Below, piece by piece: positions 1 to 7,103 of a DNA stretch of 64,000 bases. Origin of the DNA: DATIUV01 sp049322755 (GTDB lineage Bacteria > Pseudomonadota > Gammaproteobacteria > Burkholderiales > UBA6910); assembly GCA_049322755.1 (NCBI GenBank), contig JBMOQX010000039.1, forward strand, positions 1-64,000, in the 5' to 3' direction. The notes beneath the pieces were generated by a model. The model was not told the origin of the DNA. It saw nothing but the letters and a program-made list of their open reading frames with translations, and did not search any database. Both the position numbers and the translations under genes were made by a program. The first letter of the stretch is position 1. Each line of letters opens with the position of its first letter.

Positions 1-1
1 C

Positions 2-826
2 CTGGAGGCGATCAGGCAGATCCCGATCCGGTTGCCCGCCGCGAACGCCGGGAGCGAGGCCCCCTATGTGCGGCTCGGCGACGTGGCGAGCCTCGACGTC
101 GCGCCCGGCCCCAACCAGATCAGCCGCGAGGACGGCAAGCGGCGCGTGGTGGTCACATCCAACGTGCGCGGGCGCGACATCGGCTCTTTCGTCGCCGAGG
201 CGCAGGAACAGCTCAATGCGCAAATCAAGGTCCCCAGCGGCTACTGGGTCACCTGGGGCGGCACCTTCGAACAGCTGCAGTCGGCCGCGAAGCGCCTGGA
301 GATCGTGGTGCCCGTCGCGCTGCTGCTGATCTTCATGCTTCTGTTTGCGATGTTCAACAACGTCAAGGACGGGCTGCTGGTGTTCACCGGCGTGCCGTTT
401 GCCCTGACCGGCGGCATCCTCGCGCTGTGGCTGCGCGACATCCCGCTTTCCATCTCGGCGGGCGTGGGTTTCATCGCCCTGTCGGGCGTGGCGGTGCTCA
501 ACGGACTGGTGATGATCGCCTTCATCCGTGGCTTGCGTGAAGAGGGCAGGCCGCTCCTTGATGCCATCCACGAGGGGGCGATGACCCGGCTGCGCCCGGT
601 GCTGATGACCGCCCTGGTGGCCTCCCTCGGCTTCATTCCCATGGCAATCGCCACCGGGACGGGGGCGGAGGTGCAGCGCCCGCTCGCCACCGTAGTCATC
701 GGCGGCATTCTGTCCTCGACAGCGCTCACCCTGCTGGTGCTGCCGATCCTGTATCGGCTGGCCCACCGGAAGGAGGAATCGGAAGAACCAGCTGTCGGCG
801 CCGAGCCGCAAGTCCAGCCGTCCTGA
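2..826 (+). CDS. Heavy-metal RND efflux transporter, C-terminal part
   Basis: This is the 3' end of a CzcA/CusA-type inner-membrane RND pump, which exports metal cations in a tripartite complex spanning the envelope. The reading frame is open from base 2, so the 5' end lies outside the window. The visible part has a short stretch of periplasmic porter domain and then the C-terminal membrane bundle, with at least four hydrophobic helices and the loop TRLRPVLMTALVASLGFIPM typical of the family. It ends with a charged cytoplasmic tail (HRKEESEEP). The family is clear; the metal cannot be told from this fragment. A zinc-ribbon gene follows after 60 bp. Confidence 0.9.
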   Translation: MEAIRQIPIRLPAANAGSEAPYVRLGDVASLDVAPGPNQISREDGKRRVVVTSNVRGRDIGSFVAEAQEQLNAQIKVPSGYWVTWGGTFEQLQSAAKRLEIVVPVALLLIFMLLFAMFNNVKDGLLVFTGVPFALTGGILALWLRDIPLSISAGVGFIALSGVAVLNGLVMIAFIRGLREEGRPLLDAIHEGAMTRLRPVLMTALVASLGFIPMAIATGTGAEVQRPLATVVIGGILSSTALTLLVLPILYRLAHRKEESEEPAVGAEPQVQPS

Positions 827-886
827 GCGGAACACCCCGGCCCTCGGGCCGGGGGATAAATATATTGAAATGCAAAGGAGCACATC

Positions 887-1240
887 ATGGGATTCTTCAA
901 ACACATGCTGGGCAATCTGATGGGCGGCCATCACGGCGGTTCCAGGCATGGGGGCTACGGGGGTAATCCTGGCTATCCGCAAGACAGCAGCCCGGCAATC
1001 ACCTGCCTCAAGTGCGGCAGCGCCAATACGGCCGAAGCACGCTTCTGCCAGCAGTGCGGCGCCTCCCTGCTGCCCGCCAAATGCGCCGGCTGCGGCGCGG
1101 AACTCGCGGCGGGCGCCAAGTTTTGCGGCCAGTGCGGCAAGCCTAGCAGCTTGATGCAAAAGTCGTCCCACGTGCGTACGATGTTGCCCTACGCCAGTGT
1201 GGTGTCGGGAGGCAAGAACAAAAATGCGTGGACACGTTGA
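887..1240 (+). CDS. Small double zinc-ribbon protein with altered C-terminus
   Basis: The 117-residue product begins with a glycine/histidine-rich segment (GGHHGGSRHGGYGG). It then carries two treble-clef-like zinc ribbons, CLKCGSANTAEARFCQQCG and CAGCGAELAAGAKFCGQCG, with eight cysteines in four CxxC pairs. A good ribosome-binding site (AAAGGAG) lies 7-8 bases before the ATG. Proteins of this type normally stop soon after the last CGQCGKP. Here the frame runs on for about 31 unrelated residues and meets a transposase remnant, so the native end was probably replaced by an insertion. It may bind metal beside the upstream metal pump, but its function is not known. Confidence 0.75.
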   Translation: MGFFKHMLGNLMGGHHGGSRHGGYGGNPGYPQDSSPAITCLKCGSANTAEARFCQQCGASLLPAKCAGCGAELAAGAKFCGQCGKPSSLMQKSSHVRTMLPYASVVSGGKNKNAWTR

Positions 1241-1545
1241 CCCCCAAGGTTCGATGTTCAGCTACTTCTCGCCGGAGTCTCGGATACCCGAGGCCCACCC
1301 GCTGCGGCCGATCAAGGCCGACGCGGATAAGCTGCTTGCCTCGCTGAGCGGTGAGTTCGAAGATCTGTACGCCGCGACTGGCCGGCCGTCGATTCCGCCC
1401 GAGCGGCTTTTGAAGGCGAGCCTGCTGATTGCGCTGTACACGGTGCGCTCGGACCGGCTGTTTTGCGAGATGCTCGACTACAACATCCTTTTCCGCTGGT
1501 TCCTCGACATGAGCCTGGAGGAAAAGGGGCTGGACCAGTCTGGAC
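1148..1545 (+). mobile_element. IS5-family transposase remnant (N-terminal part only)
   Basis: From the ATG at 1254 the frame encodes MFSYFSPESRIP and continues through GRPSIPPERLLKASLLIALY to LFRWFLDMSLEE. This is the N-terminal (DUF772-type) region of IS5/IS1182-like transposases. Similarity stops near 1545, long before the catalytic DDE core, so the element is dead. Its left edge seems to lie in the tail of the zinc-ribbon gene. Its right edge abuts an excisionase-like fragment. I did not find clear terminal inverted repeats. Confidence 0.7.
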
Positions 1546-1630
1546 TTGGACTTGGCGCAAGGCTCCCGACAACCGCATCCTGTTCAACATTGAGGCGATC
1601 CAAGCATGGGTGGAAGGCAAGGCGGCGTAA
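1541..1630 (+). pseudogene. Excisionase / helix-turn-helix protein, C-terminal fragment
   Basis: In the frame ending at the TAA of 1628-1630 the sequence reads TWRKAPDNRILFNIEAIQAW and then VEGKAA. This looks like the C-terminus of small Xis/MerR-type excisionases that sit just upstream of phage integrases. Its stop overlaps the integrase start at 1606, which is a normal xis-int arrangement. The N-terminal half is gone, replaced by the transposase remnant. It is short, so the family assignment is from pattern recognition only. Confidence 0.5.
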
Positions 1631-2753
1631 GGTCGCGTGGCAAGAGCATCCAGATCGATTTCTACTGGAACGGCGAGCGCTGCAAGGAAACGCTGAAGCT
1701 CCCGCCGACAAAGACGAACCTCGCCTTTGCTTCTAACTTCAAGGCGCGTATCCAGCATGAAATCGCCAAGGGCGAATTCGACTACGCGAAGCGCTTCCCG
1801 AACAGTCCGAAGGCGAAACGTCTAGGCCACAGTCTGAGCAAGACCGTGGGTCAGGCCCTGGATGACTTCTTGGAGGCCTCGCGGCGCACCTGCGAATACA
1901 GCACCTGGCGCGACTACAAGAGCGCGGTAGATTTTCACCTTCGGCCCGCGTTCGGTGACGTGCTGCTGCGCGAGCTCACGGCGGCGCAGATCAAGACGTG
2001 GGTGGGACAGCTGCAGATTTCCAACAAGCGCGTCAACAACATCCTCATCCCGCTGCGCCAAATCATGGGCGACGCGTTCGCGGATGGCGCCATTGAGCGG
2101 AATCCGGTGGATCGGGTGAAGAACCTGCCGAACCGCCTGGAGGAGCCCGATCCGTTCACGCCCGAGGAGATCGCGAAGATTCTCGACGCCCTCCCCGCCC
2201 AAGGTCGCCACTTCTTCCAGTTCGCGTTCTGGACGGGCCTTCGCACATCGGAGCTCATCGCACTGGAATGGGGCGACGTCGATTGGAACAAGGGCGTGCT
2301 GCGCGTGCGTCGCGCGTCGGTGCGCAAGCGGACGAAGCAAACCAAGACGAAAGCCGGCGAGCGCGAGGTTCGGCTGTTCCCGCCGGCGCTGGAGGCGTTG
2401 AAGGCACAGAAGGCCTTTACCTTCCTTCCAGGCGACCGGATCTTCCATAACCCGCGCACCAACACGCCGTGGGAGACGGACGGCCAGATCCGTAAGACGT
2501 GCTGGTCCCCGCGGCCCTTAAGCGCGCAGGCGTCGTCTACCGCAACCCCTACCAGACGCGGCACACCTACGCCTCGATGCTGCTCTCAGCGGGAGAGAAT
2601 CCCCTGTGGGTCGCTCAGCAGATGGGCCATAAGGACTGGGGCATGATCCGCAAGCGCTACGGGCGCTGGATTCCCGAGGTCGACACCTCGGCGGGCGGCA
2701 AAGTCATACAGTTTTGGTCCCAATTTGGTCACAAGGAAGCCGCAAGTGATTGA
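1606..2753 (+). pseudogene. Tyrosine recombinase (phage-type integrase), frameshifted
   Basis: This would be a site-specific integrase of about 380 residues. Residues 1-70 look like the Arm-binding DUF3596 domain (SIQIDFYWNGERCKETLKLP). A SAM-like core-binding domain follows, and then the catalytic domain with the first arginine in FWTGLRTSELIALEWGDVDW. Near 2500-2503 the frame breaks: RHTYASMLLSAGENP, GHKDWGMIRKRYGRW and the catalytic tyrosine are read in another frame. Restoring one G in TGCTGG(G)TCC rejoins the two parts as CWVPAALKRAGVVYRNPYQT. All catalytic residues are otherwise present, so the break is either recent or a sequencing error. Confidence 0.85.
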
Positions 2754-2766
2754 TTGTGGATCCTTG

Positions 2767-2790
2767 GACGCAAGTTCGATTCCCGCCGCC
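2767..2790 (+). other. tmRNA (ssrA) 3'-end-like segment, probable attachment site
   Basis: GGACGC followed by GTTCGATTCCCGCCGCC resembles the T-arm and 3' acceptor strand of proteobacterial tmRNA. The T-stem is imperfect (GCAAG against CCCGC) and no CCA follows, so it is not a functional RNA end. It lies 14 bp after the integrase stop and just before a strong terminator. That is the layout expected where an island has inserted into ssrA and left a duplicated 3' end at its far border. The full ssrA would then lie to the left, outside the window. Confidence 0.45.
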
Positions 2791-2794
2791 CAAA

Positions 2795-2825
2795 CGGAAA
2801 AGCCACCCCTCGGGTGGCTTTTCCG
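2795..2825 (+). terminator. Strong hairpin terminator after the ssrA-like segment
   Basis: A perfect 14-bp inverted repeat (CGGAAAAGCCACCC, loop CTC, GGGTGGCTTTTCCG) has a T-run inside its right arm and TTG after it. It can terminate in both directions. Its place right after the tmRNA-like end suggests it was the original ssrA terminator. Confidence 0.8.
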
Positions 2826-2858
2826 TTGTCGGAGGTGGTGCGGATGAGAACCTGCGTT

Positions 2859-2990
2859 CGGGTTCGACCAGCCGATCACCGATCGGCTGGGACGTTGCGC
2901 GCTTTTTTGCACAACGGTCCCGGAGCCACTTTGCGGCGCAGGGACGCGGCTTTCGCGGGTGCAACGCGGAAGCCGCGCATTCCCGCCGCC
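2859..2990 (+). repeat. 132-bp structured direct repeat, copy 1 (left of fic)
   Basis: This copy matches 4366-4497 with no gaps at a constant offset of 1507 bp and only about six substitutions. It can fold into four consecutive hairpins at about 2868-2890, 2894-2915, 2917-2945 and 2946-2976. In this copy the second and third hairpins each have a mismatch that is absent from copy 2. No convincing protein is encoded. The stretch from here to the fic promoter (2991-3230) holds nothing else I can recognise. Confidence 0.85.
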
Positions 2991-3234
2991 CCCAGCCCCG
3001 CAGGAGTTCGAATCTTTCCGCACGAACCCGCAGGAACCCTCACCAGCCCGCGCGGCCTGATGCCAGGCCATTGATTTTCAACAAACTGCTTGATCGGTCC
3101 GCGCTTGCGGACTGCGGACTTTCAATACGCCGGAAAATGAGTTGGCAGGCGTCCATGAAGGCGCTGTTCGGCCCGCGAGCCAAGCGAATCCGCTGCGCCT
3201 GCCTATTCGCCGCAAGATCCCAGCCGCGCCGAAT

Positions 3235-3291
3235 TGGGTGTAAATGGGCGCTATAACGGATGCGCCTCGAAAATGGGTGTAAATAGGTGTA
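3235..3291 (+). promoter_or_regulatory. fic promoter region with repeated TGGGTGTAAAT element
   Basis: The 11-mer TGGGTGTAAAT occurs at 3235-3245 and 3274-3284. A degenerate third copy, TAGGTGTAGT, follows directly at 3284. CTATAA (3251-3256) and TAGTAT (3290-3295) could be -10 boxes. Spaced repeats next to the start of a gene whose product has a C-terminal helix-turn-helix suggest an autoregulatory operator, which is inference. The second -10 candidate leaves almost no leader before the ATG at 3302. Confidence 0.4.
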
Positions 3292-3301
3292 GTATTGGTT
3301 C

Positions 3302-4351
3302 ATGCTCCGAACCGACACCATCCAGATCACCCCGGAGATCCTGAGCCTTATCGCCAGGATCGACGAGTTCAAGGGCGCCTGGCGCGCCCTGGGCACGCTT
3401 GCGCCCGACCGCCTGTCGGCCCTGCGCCGCGTGGCCACCATCGAGAGCATTGGCTCCTCCACCCGGATCGAGGGCAGCAAGCTGTCCGACCGGGAGGTGG
3501 AGCAGTTGCTGTCGAACCTGGAGACCAAATCCTTCGCCACCCGCGACGAGCAGGAAGTGGCCGGCTACGCCGAGCTGATGGACCTGGTCTTCTCGTCTTG
3601 GCAGGACATCCCGTTCACCGAGAACCACATCAAACAGTTGCACCGGGTCCTGCTGCGCTACAGCGAGAAGGACGCCTGGCATCGCGGCAACTACAAGACC
3701 AACTCGAACAGCGTCGCCGCCTTCGACGAGACTGGCGCGCAGATCGGCATCGTGTTCCAAACCGCTACGCCGTTCGACACACCCCGCCTGATGACGGAAC
3801 TGGTCGCCTGGGTGAACCAGGAGCGCGAAGCGGCCCGGCTGCATCCGCTGCTGATCATCGCCCTGTGCGTCGTCGTTTTCCTGGAGATTCACCCCTTCCA
3901 GGACGGCAACGGGCGGCTCTCCCGCGTGTTGACCACACTCCTGCTCCGGCAGGCCGGGTACGCCTATGTGCCTTACAGCTCGCTGGAAAGCGTGATCGAA
4001 CAGAGCAAGGAAGCCTATTACCTGGCGCTGCGCCAAACCCAAGGCACGATCCGCACGGAGTCGCCGAACTGGCAGCCGTGGCTGGTGTTCTTCCTCCGCT
4101 CCCTGGCCGAGCAGGTGCGGCGCCTGGAGAAGAAGGTCGAGCGGGAGAAGATCGTGCTGGCAGCCATGCCTGAACTGCAGCTACAGATCGTCGAGTTTGC
4201 CCGCGAGCACGGCCGCGTCACCATTGGTGGGGCCATCAAGCTGACCGGGGCCAGCCGCAACACGCTCAAACAGCATTTCCGTGCGCTGGTCGAACGCGGG
4301 ACGCTGAACCAGCACGGCAGTGGCCGAGGGGTCTGGTACGACCTGCGCTGA
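3302..4351 (+). CDS. Fic-family AMP transferase with winged-helix tail
   Basis: The 349-residue protein has an N-terminal Fic_N region with the inhibitory motif STRIEG (residues 53-58, pattern S/TxxxEG), which marks a class II, self-inhibited Fic enzyme. The catalytic motif HPFQDGNGR follows at 197-205 and is intact. The C-terminal 60-70 residues (TIGGAIKLTGASRNTLKQHF) look like a winged helix-turn-helix. Fic enzymes move AMP from ATP onto hydroxyl groups of target proteins; the target here is unknown. The gene stands alone between two copies of a 132-bp repeat, with no antitoxin gene beside it. The N-terminal motif can take over the inhibitory role. Confidence 0.92.
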   Translation: MLRTDTIQITPEILSLIARIDEFKGAWRALGTLAPDRLSALRRVATIESIGSSTRIEGSKLSDREVEQLLSNLETKSFATRDEQEVAGYAELMDLVFSSWQDIPFTENHIKQLHRVLLRYSEKDAWHRGNYKTNSNSVAAFDETGAQIGIVFQTATPFDTPRLMTELVAWVNQEREAARLHPLLIIALCVVVFLEIHPFQDGNGRLSRVLTTLLLRQAGYAYVPYSSLESVIEQSKEAYYLALRQTQGTIRTESPNWQPWLVFFLRSLAEQVRRLEKKVEREKIVLAAMPELQLQIVEFAREHGRVTIGGAIKLTGASRNTLKQHFRALVERGTLNQHGSGRGVWYDLR

Positions 4352-4365
4352 ACGGCCGCGGGATG

Positions 4366-4497
4366 CGGGTTCGACCAGCCGATCACCGATCGGCTGGGAC
4401 GTTGCGCGCTTTTTTGCGCAACAGTCCCGGGGCCGCCTTGCGGCGCAGGGACGCGGCTTTCGCGGGTGCAACGCGGAAGCCGCGCATTTCCGCCGCC
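4366..4497 (+). repeat. 132-bp structured direct repeat, copy 2 (right of fic)
   Basis: This is the better-folded copy. Hairpin 1 is CCAGCCGATC-ACC-GATCGGCTGG (4375-4397). Hairpin 2 is GTTGCGC-loop-GCGCAAC (4401-4422). Hairpin 3 is closed by GTCCC/GGGAC with inner GCCGC/GCGGC (4424-4452). Hairpin 4 is GCGGCTT/AAGCCGC with inner CGCG/CGCG (4453-4483). The hairpins follow each other with 0-3 unpaired bases, which suggests a folded RNA or single-stranded DNA element. The rest of the gap to 4569 shows only short GC-rich palindromes. Confidence 0.85.
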
Positions 4498-4569
4498 TCG
4501 ACCCTGCTTACGCCGCGGCGTGAACGGCCGCCCCAGGCTCCCGGCCCGAGGTCCTTGGGCCCGGCGCCC

Positions 4570-5076
4570 TCAATGCACCGGGATCGCCCGCACCGCCGGT
4601 CTGCCGGGCCGGGCCTTCGGCAGCTCGATGCGCAGCACGCCGTTGCGGTAGCTGGCCTGCGCCTGGTCGGCGACCACCGGCACCGGCAGCGGCACCGTCC
4701 GGCGGAAGTTGCCGTAGGCGCACTGTACGACGCGCCAGCGGCCGTCGCCGTCCTCGCGCTGGAAGCGCTTCTCGCCGCTCACCAGCAGCGCGTCGTCCAG
4801 CACCTGGATGTCGAAGTCGGATTTCTCCATCCCCGGCACCTCGAGGCGCACCACCAGTCGGCGCTCGTCCTCGAAAACGTCACCGCCCAGCATCGCCCAG
4901 CCGAAGCTGGGCAGGTACGCCTCGTCGTCCACCTCCGTGGCGGCGGGCAGGTCCGCGCTGCGCGAGGCCCGGAAGCGGGTCAGCGCGCCCGTCGCGGAAC
5001 GCATCAGGTGGCGCCAGCCGTCGGCCACCTGCTCCCAGAGCGACTCGACGCCGCTCTTCACGGTATCAAGTCTCAT
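4570..5076 (-). CDS. Small heat-shock protein, Hsp20 family (third of three)
   Basis: This is an ATP-independent holdase chaperone of about 168 residues. After a helical N-terminal arm it carries an alpha-crystallin domain (VFEDERRLVVRLEVPGMEKSDFDIQV, here shown only as an outline) with the conserved close YRNGVLRIELPK. An ATG four codons upstream at 5088 is in frame, but GGAGGT lies between the two ATGs at ideal distance from 5076, so 5076 is the likely start. It is the last gene of a leftward trio of Hsp20 genes, 48 bp after the preceding one. It is the most divergent of the three and lacks the usual C-terminal IxI motif in clear form (VRAIPVH). Confidence 0.9.
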   Translation of the reverse strand: MRLDTVKSGVESLWEQVADGWRHLMRSATGALTRFRASRSADLPAATEVDDEAYLPSFGWAMLGGDVFEDERRLVVRLEVPGMEKSDFDIQVLDDALLVSGEKRFQREDGDGRWRVVQCAYGNFRRTVPLPVPVVADQAQASYRNGVLRIELPKARPGRPAVRAIPVH

Positions 5077-5124
5077 GCTGACCTCCATGATCCCTTGGGC
5101 GGCGCAGCGACCGGCGCCGGCCGG

Positions 5125-5505
5125 TCAGGCCGCCTTCACGTCGATCCGGCGCGGCTGGGCGTGCTCGGCCTTGGGAATACGCAGCTTGAGCACCCCCTGG
5201 TTGAACTCCGCGCTCACCTTCTCCGTATTTAGCTCCTTGGAAAGCGTGAACACCCGCCGGTAGCGCGGCAGGCTCAGCTCCGCGTGGGTGGCGTCCATGC
5301 CCTCCGGCAGGTCGAGCTTGATCTCGCCTTCGATGGTAAGGGTGTCCGCCTCCACCTGCAGTTTCAGCTGGTCCTTCGGCACCCCCGCCAGGTCCGCGTA
5401 CAGGGTGATGCCGGCGGCATCCTCGAAGACGTCCACCGGCGGCAGCAGCGCCGCGTCCTCGCGGCCGGCTTCGGTGCGCTTGGTGACTGCCGTGTCGTTG
5501 CTCAT
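5125..5505 (-). CDS. Small heat-shock protein, Hsp20 family (second of three)
   Basis: The 126-residue protein is an Hsp20/alpha-crystallin holdase that binds unfolding proteins in the cytoplasm. It opens with a short polar arm (MSNDTAVTKRTEAG). The alpha-crystallin domain follows: PPVDVFEDAAGITLYADLAG at its start and FNQGVLKLRIPKAE at its end. The tail is RRIDVKAA. AGGAGGG lies 5-6 bases before the ATG. It is 17 bp downstream of the first Hsp20 gene, so they are cotranscribed. Three different Hsp20 genes side by side is unusual for a core chromosome and resembles heat-resistance gene clusters. Confidence 0.93.
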   Translation of the reverse strand: MSNDTAVTKRTEAGREDAALLPPVDVFEDAAGITLYADLAGVPKDQLKLQVEADTLTIEGEIKLDLPEGMDATHAELSLPRYRRVFTLSKELNTEKVSAEFNQGVLKLRIPKAEHAQPRRIDVKAA

Positions 5506-5522
5506 GGCTATCCCTCCTGGTT

Positions 5523-5966
5523 TCAGTGAACGGTGATGCGGCGAGGCTGAGCGGCCTCGTGACGCCGGATGCTGATGTGCAGCACGCCGTCGCGATACTT
5601 GGCTTCCACGGCGTTGGGATCCAGGTCGTCCGTCAGGGTGACCACGCGCCGGAAGCGCCCGTCGAAGCGCTCGTCGATGTGCACGGCGGTCCGGGCGTCA
5701 CCCGCGGGCCGCTCCAGCTTGCGCTCGCCGGCGATGGTGAGCACGCCCTTCTCCAGCTGCACGTCGATGCTGGCGGGGTCCAGCCCGGGGGCGAACGCGT
5801 AGATCTCCACCGACGCCGGCGTGCTGCCGACGTTCAGCGCGGGGAAGCCGCCGCGGCCGAGGCCGCGGATGCTCGGAAAGAACTCGAATGCCTGCTGCAT
5901 TTCGCGCTGCAGGCGGTCCAGCTCCGCGAACAGGTCGCGGGGGAAAGGCGATCGATACAGCGTCAT
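5523..5966 (-). CDS. Small heat-shock protein, Hsp20 family (first of three)
   Basis: This 147-residue Hsp20 protein starts MTLYRSPFPRDLFAELDRLQ, with the aromatic N-terminal arm typical of IbpA-type members. The alpha-crystallin domain spans roughly residues 50-135 and ends YRDGVLHISIRRHE. The tail RRITVH fits the C-terminal IxV anchoring motif. The reading frame stays open far upstream into the opposite-strand cbpA gene. The ATG at 5966 is chosen because GGAGG lies 7 bases before it and the family begins there. It is the promoter-proximal gene of the trio. Confidence 0.93.
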   Translation of the reverse strand: MTLYRSPFPRDLFAELDRLQREMQQAFEFFPSIRGLGRGGFPALNVGSTPASVEIYAFAPGLDPASIDVQLEKGVLTIAGERKLERPAGDARTAVHIDERFDGRFRRVVTLTDDLDPNAVEAKYRDGVLHISIRRHEAAQPRRITVH

Positions 5967-6023
5967 TTGCGTCCTCCGTTTTCGGTTGACACCGGCGCCG
6001 ACGCCCGGCGCCGCACACCTGTG

Positions 6024-6050
6024 ATGTAGGGCCGGCCGGCGCAACTTCAA
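6024..6050 (-). promoter_or_regulatory. Heat-shock (sigma-32-like) promoter for the hsp20 trio
   Basis: Read leftward, TTGAAG is followed after 13 bases by CCCTACAT. This is close to the sigma-32 consensus CTTGAA and CCCATNT. It would start transcription about 50 bases before the first Hsp20 start codon. Confidence 0.5.
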
Positions 6051-6052
6051 TA

Positions 6053-6082
6053 CTTGATTGCGCCCGCCACGGACCGCATGTA
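6053..6082 (+). promoter_or_regulatory. Possible sigma-32-like promoter for cbpA
   Basis: CTTGAT (6053-6058) and CCGCATGTA (6074-6082), 15 bases apart, form a weaker sigma-32-like match pointing right toward cbpA. It lies back to back with the hsp20 promoter, so both arms of the divergon could respond to heat together. The -10 element is imperfect. Confidence 0.35.
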
Positions 6083-6164
6083 GTTTCCAACCCCGCGAGG
6101 GACGCCCGCCGGGCCGTTGGCGGCCCGGCGCCGGCTGGCGTGCGGGGCAGGCGCGGACCCTGAC

Positions 6165-7100
6165 ATGGAATTCAAGGACTACTACAAGGCGCTGGGGGTG
6201 GCGCGGGACGCCACCGCGGAAGACATCAAGAAGGCTTTCCGGCGGCTCGCCCGCAAGTACCATCCCGACGTCTCCAAGGAGCCGGACGCGGAGCGGCGCA
6301 TGCAGGAGGTCAACGAGGCCTACGCCGTCCTCTCCGACCCGGAGAAGCGCGCGGCCTACGACCAGCTGGGCCGCAGCTACCGGCCGGGCGAAGAGTTCCG
6401 CCCGCCACCGGACTGGGACGCCGGTTTCGAGTTCTCCGCCCGCGGCTTTTCGCCGGAGGAAGCGGCCGGCTTCAGCGATTTCTTCGCCGAGCTGTTCGGC
6501 CGCATGGGCGGCTTTCGCCAGCGCGGCGAGTTCCGGGTCCGGGGCGAGGACCATCAGGCCAAGGTGCTGCTGGACCTGGAGGACGCGTTCCACGGCGCCA
6601 CGCGCCAGATCACCCTGCGGGTGCCCCGGCCGGGCGCCGACGGCCGCGTCGCGCTCGAAACCCGCACGCTGAACGTGCGCATCCCGGCCGGCGTGCGCGA
6701 AGGCCAGATCATCCGCCTTGCCGGCCAGGGGGCCCCGGGCACCGGCGGCGCGCCGGCCGGCGACCTGCTGCTGGAAGTCCGCTTCCGCCCCCACCGGCGA
6801 TTCCGCGCCGACGGCCGCGACCTGCACCTGGCGCTGCCGGTGGCGCCGTGGGAAGCCGCGCTGGGGGCGGTGATCCCGCTGCAGTTGCCCGGGGGACAGG
6901 TGAAGGTGCGCATTCCGCCCGGCTCCCAGAGCGGCCGCCAGCTGCGGGTGCGCGGCAAGGGCATCCCGGGAAGCCCGCCGGGGGACCTGATACTGGACAT
7001 CCGGGTGGTGCTGCCGCCGGCCGACTCACCGGGCGCCCGAGAGTGGTACGAGCGGATGGCGCGGGAACTCGCATTCGACCCCCGCCGGGAACAGGACTGA
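6165..7100 (+). CDS. cbpA: DnaJ-class co-chaperone CbpA
   Basis: The 311-residue J-domain protein stimulates the ATPase of DnaK and delivers clients to it. The J domain covers residues 1-70 with HPD at 33-35. A glycine/phenylalanine-rich linker follows, and then two beta-rich substrate-binding domains. The cysteine zinc-finger of true DnaJ is missing, which marks the CbpA subtype. The start at MEFKDYYKALGV is chosen because the J domain begins there; an in-frame start 16 codons earlier would add an unrelated leader. The cognate modulator gene cbpM begins 3 bp after the stop. Confidence 0.95.
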   Translation: MEFKDYYKALGVARDATAEDIKKAFRRLARKYHPDVSKEPDAERRMQEVNEAYAVLSDPEKRAAYDQLGRSYRPGEEFRPPPDWDAGFEFSARGFSPEEAAGFSDFFAELFGRMGGFRQRGEFRVRGEDHQAKVLLDLEDAFHGATRQITLRVPRPGADGRVALETRTLNVRIPAGVREGQIIRLAGQGAPGTGGAPAGDLLLEVRFRPHRRFRADGRDLHLALPVAPWEAALGAVIPLQLPGGQVKVRIPPGSQSGRQLRVRGKGIPGSPPGDLILDIRVVLPPADSPGAREWYERMARELAFDPRREQD

Positions 7101-7103
7101 GCC

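Noticed and set aside
2767..2790. A functional tRNA or tmRNA end
   Set aside because: The T-stem has two mismatches, no CCA follows and no 5' half is present; it is kept only as an attachment-site candidate.
5967..6827. N-terminal extension of the first Hsp20 gene
   Set aside because: It overlaps cbpA on the other strand and skips a good ribosome-binding site at 5966.
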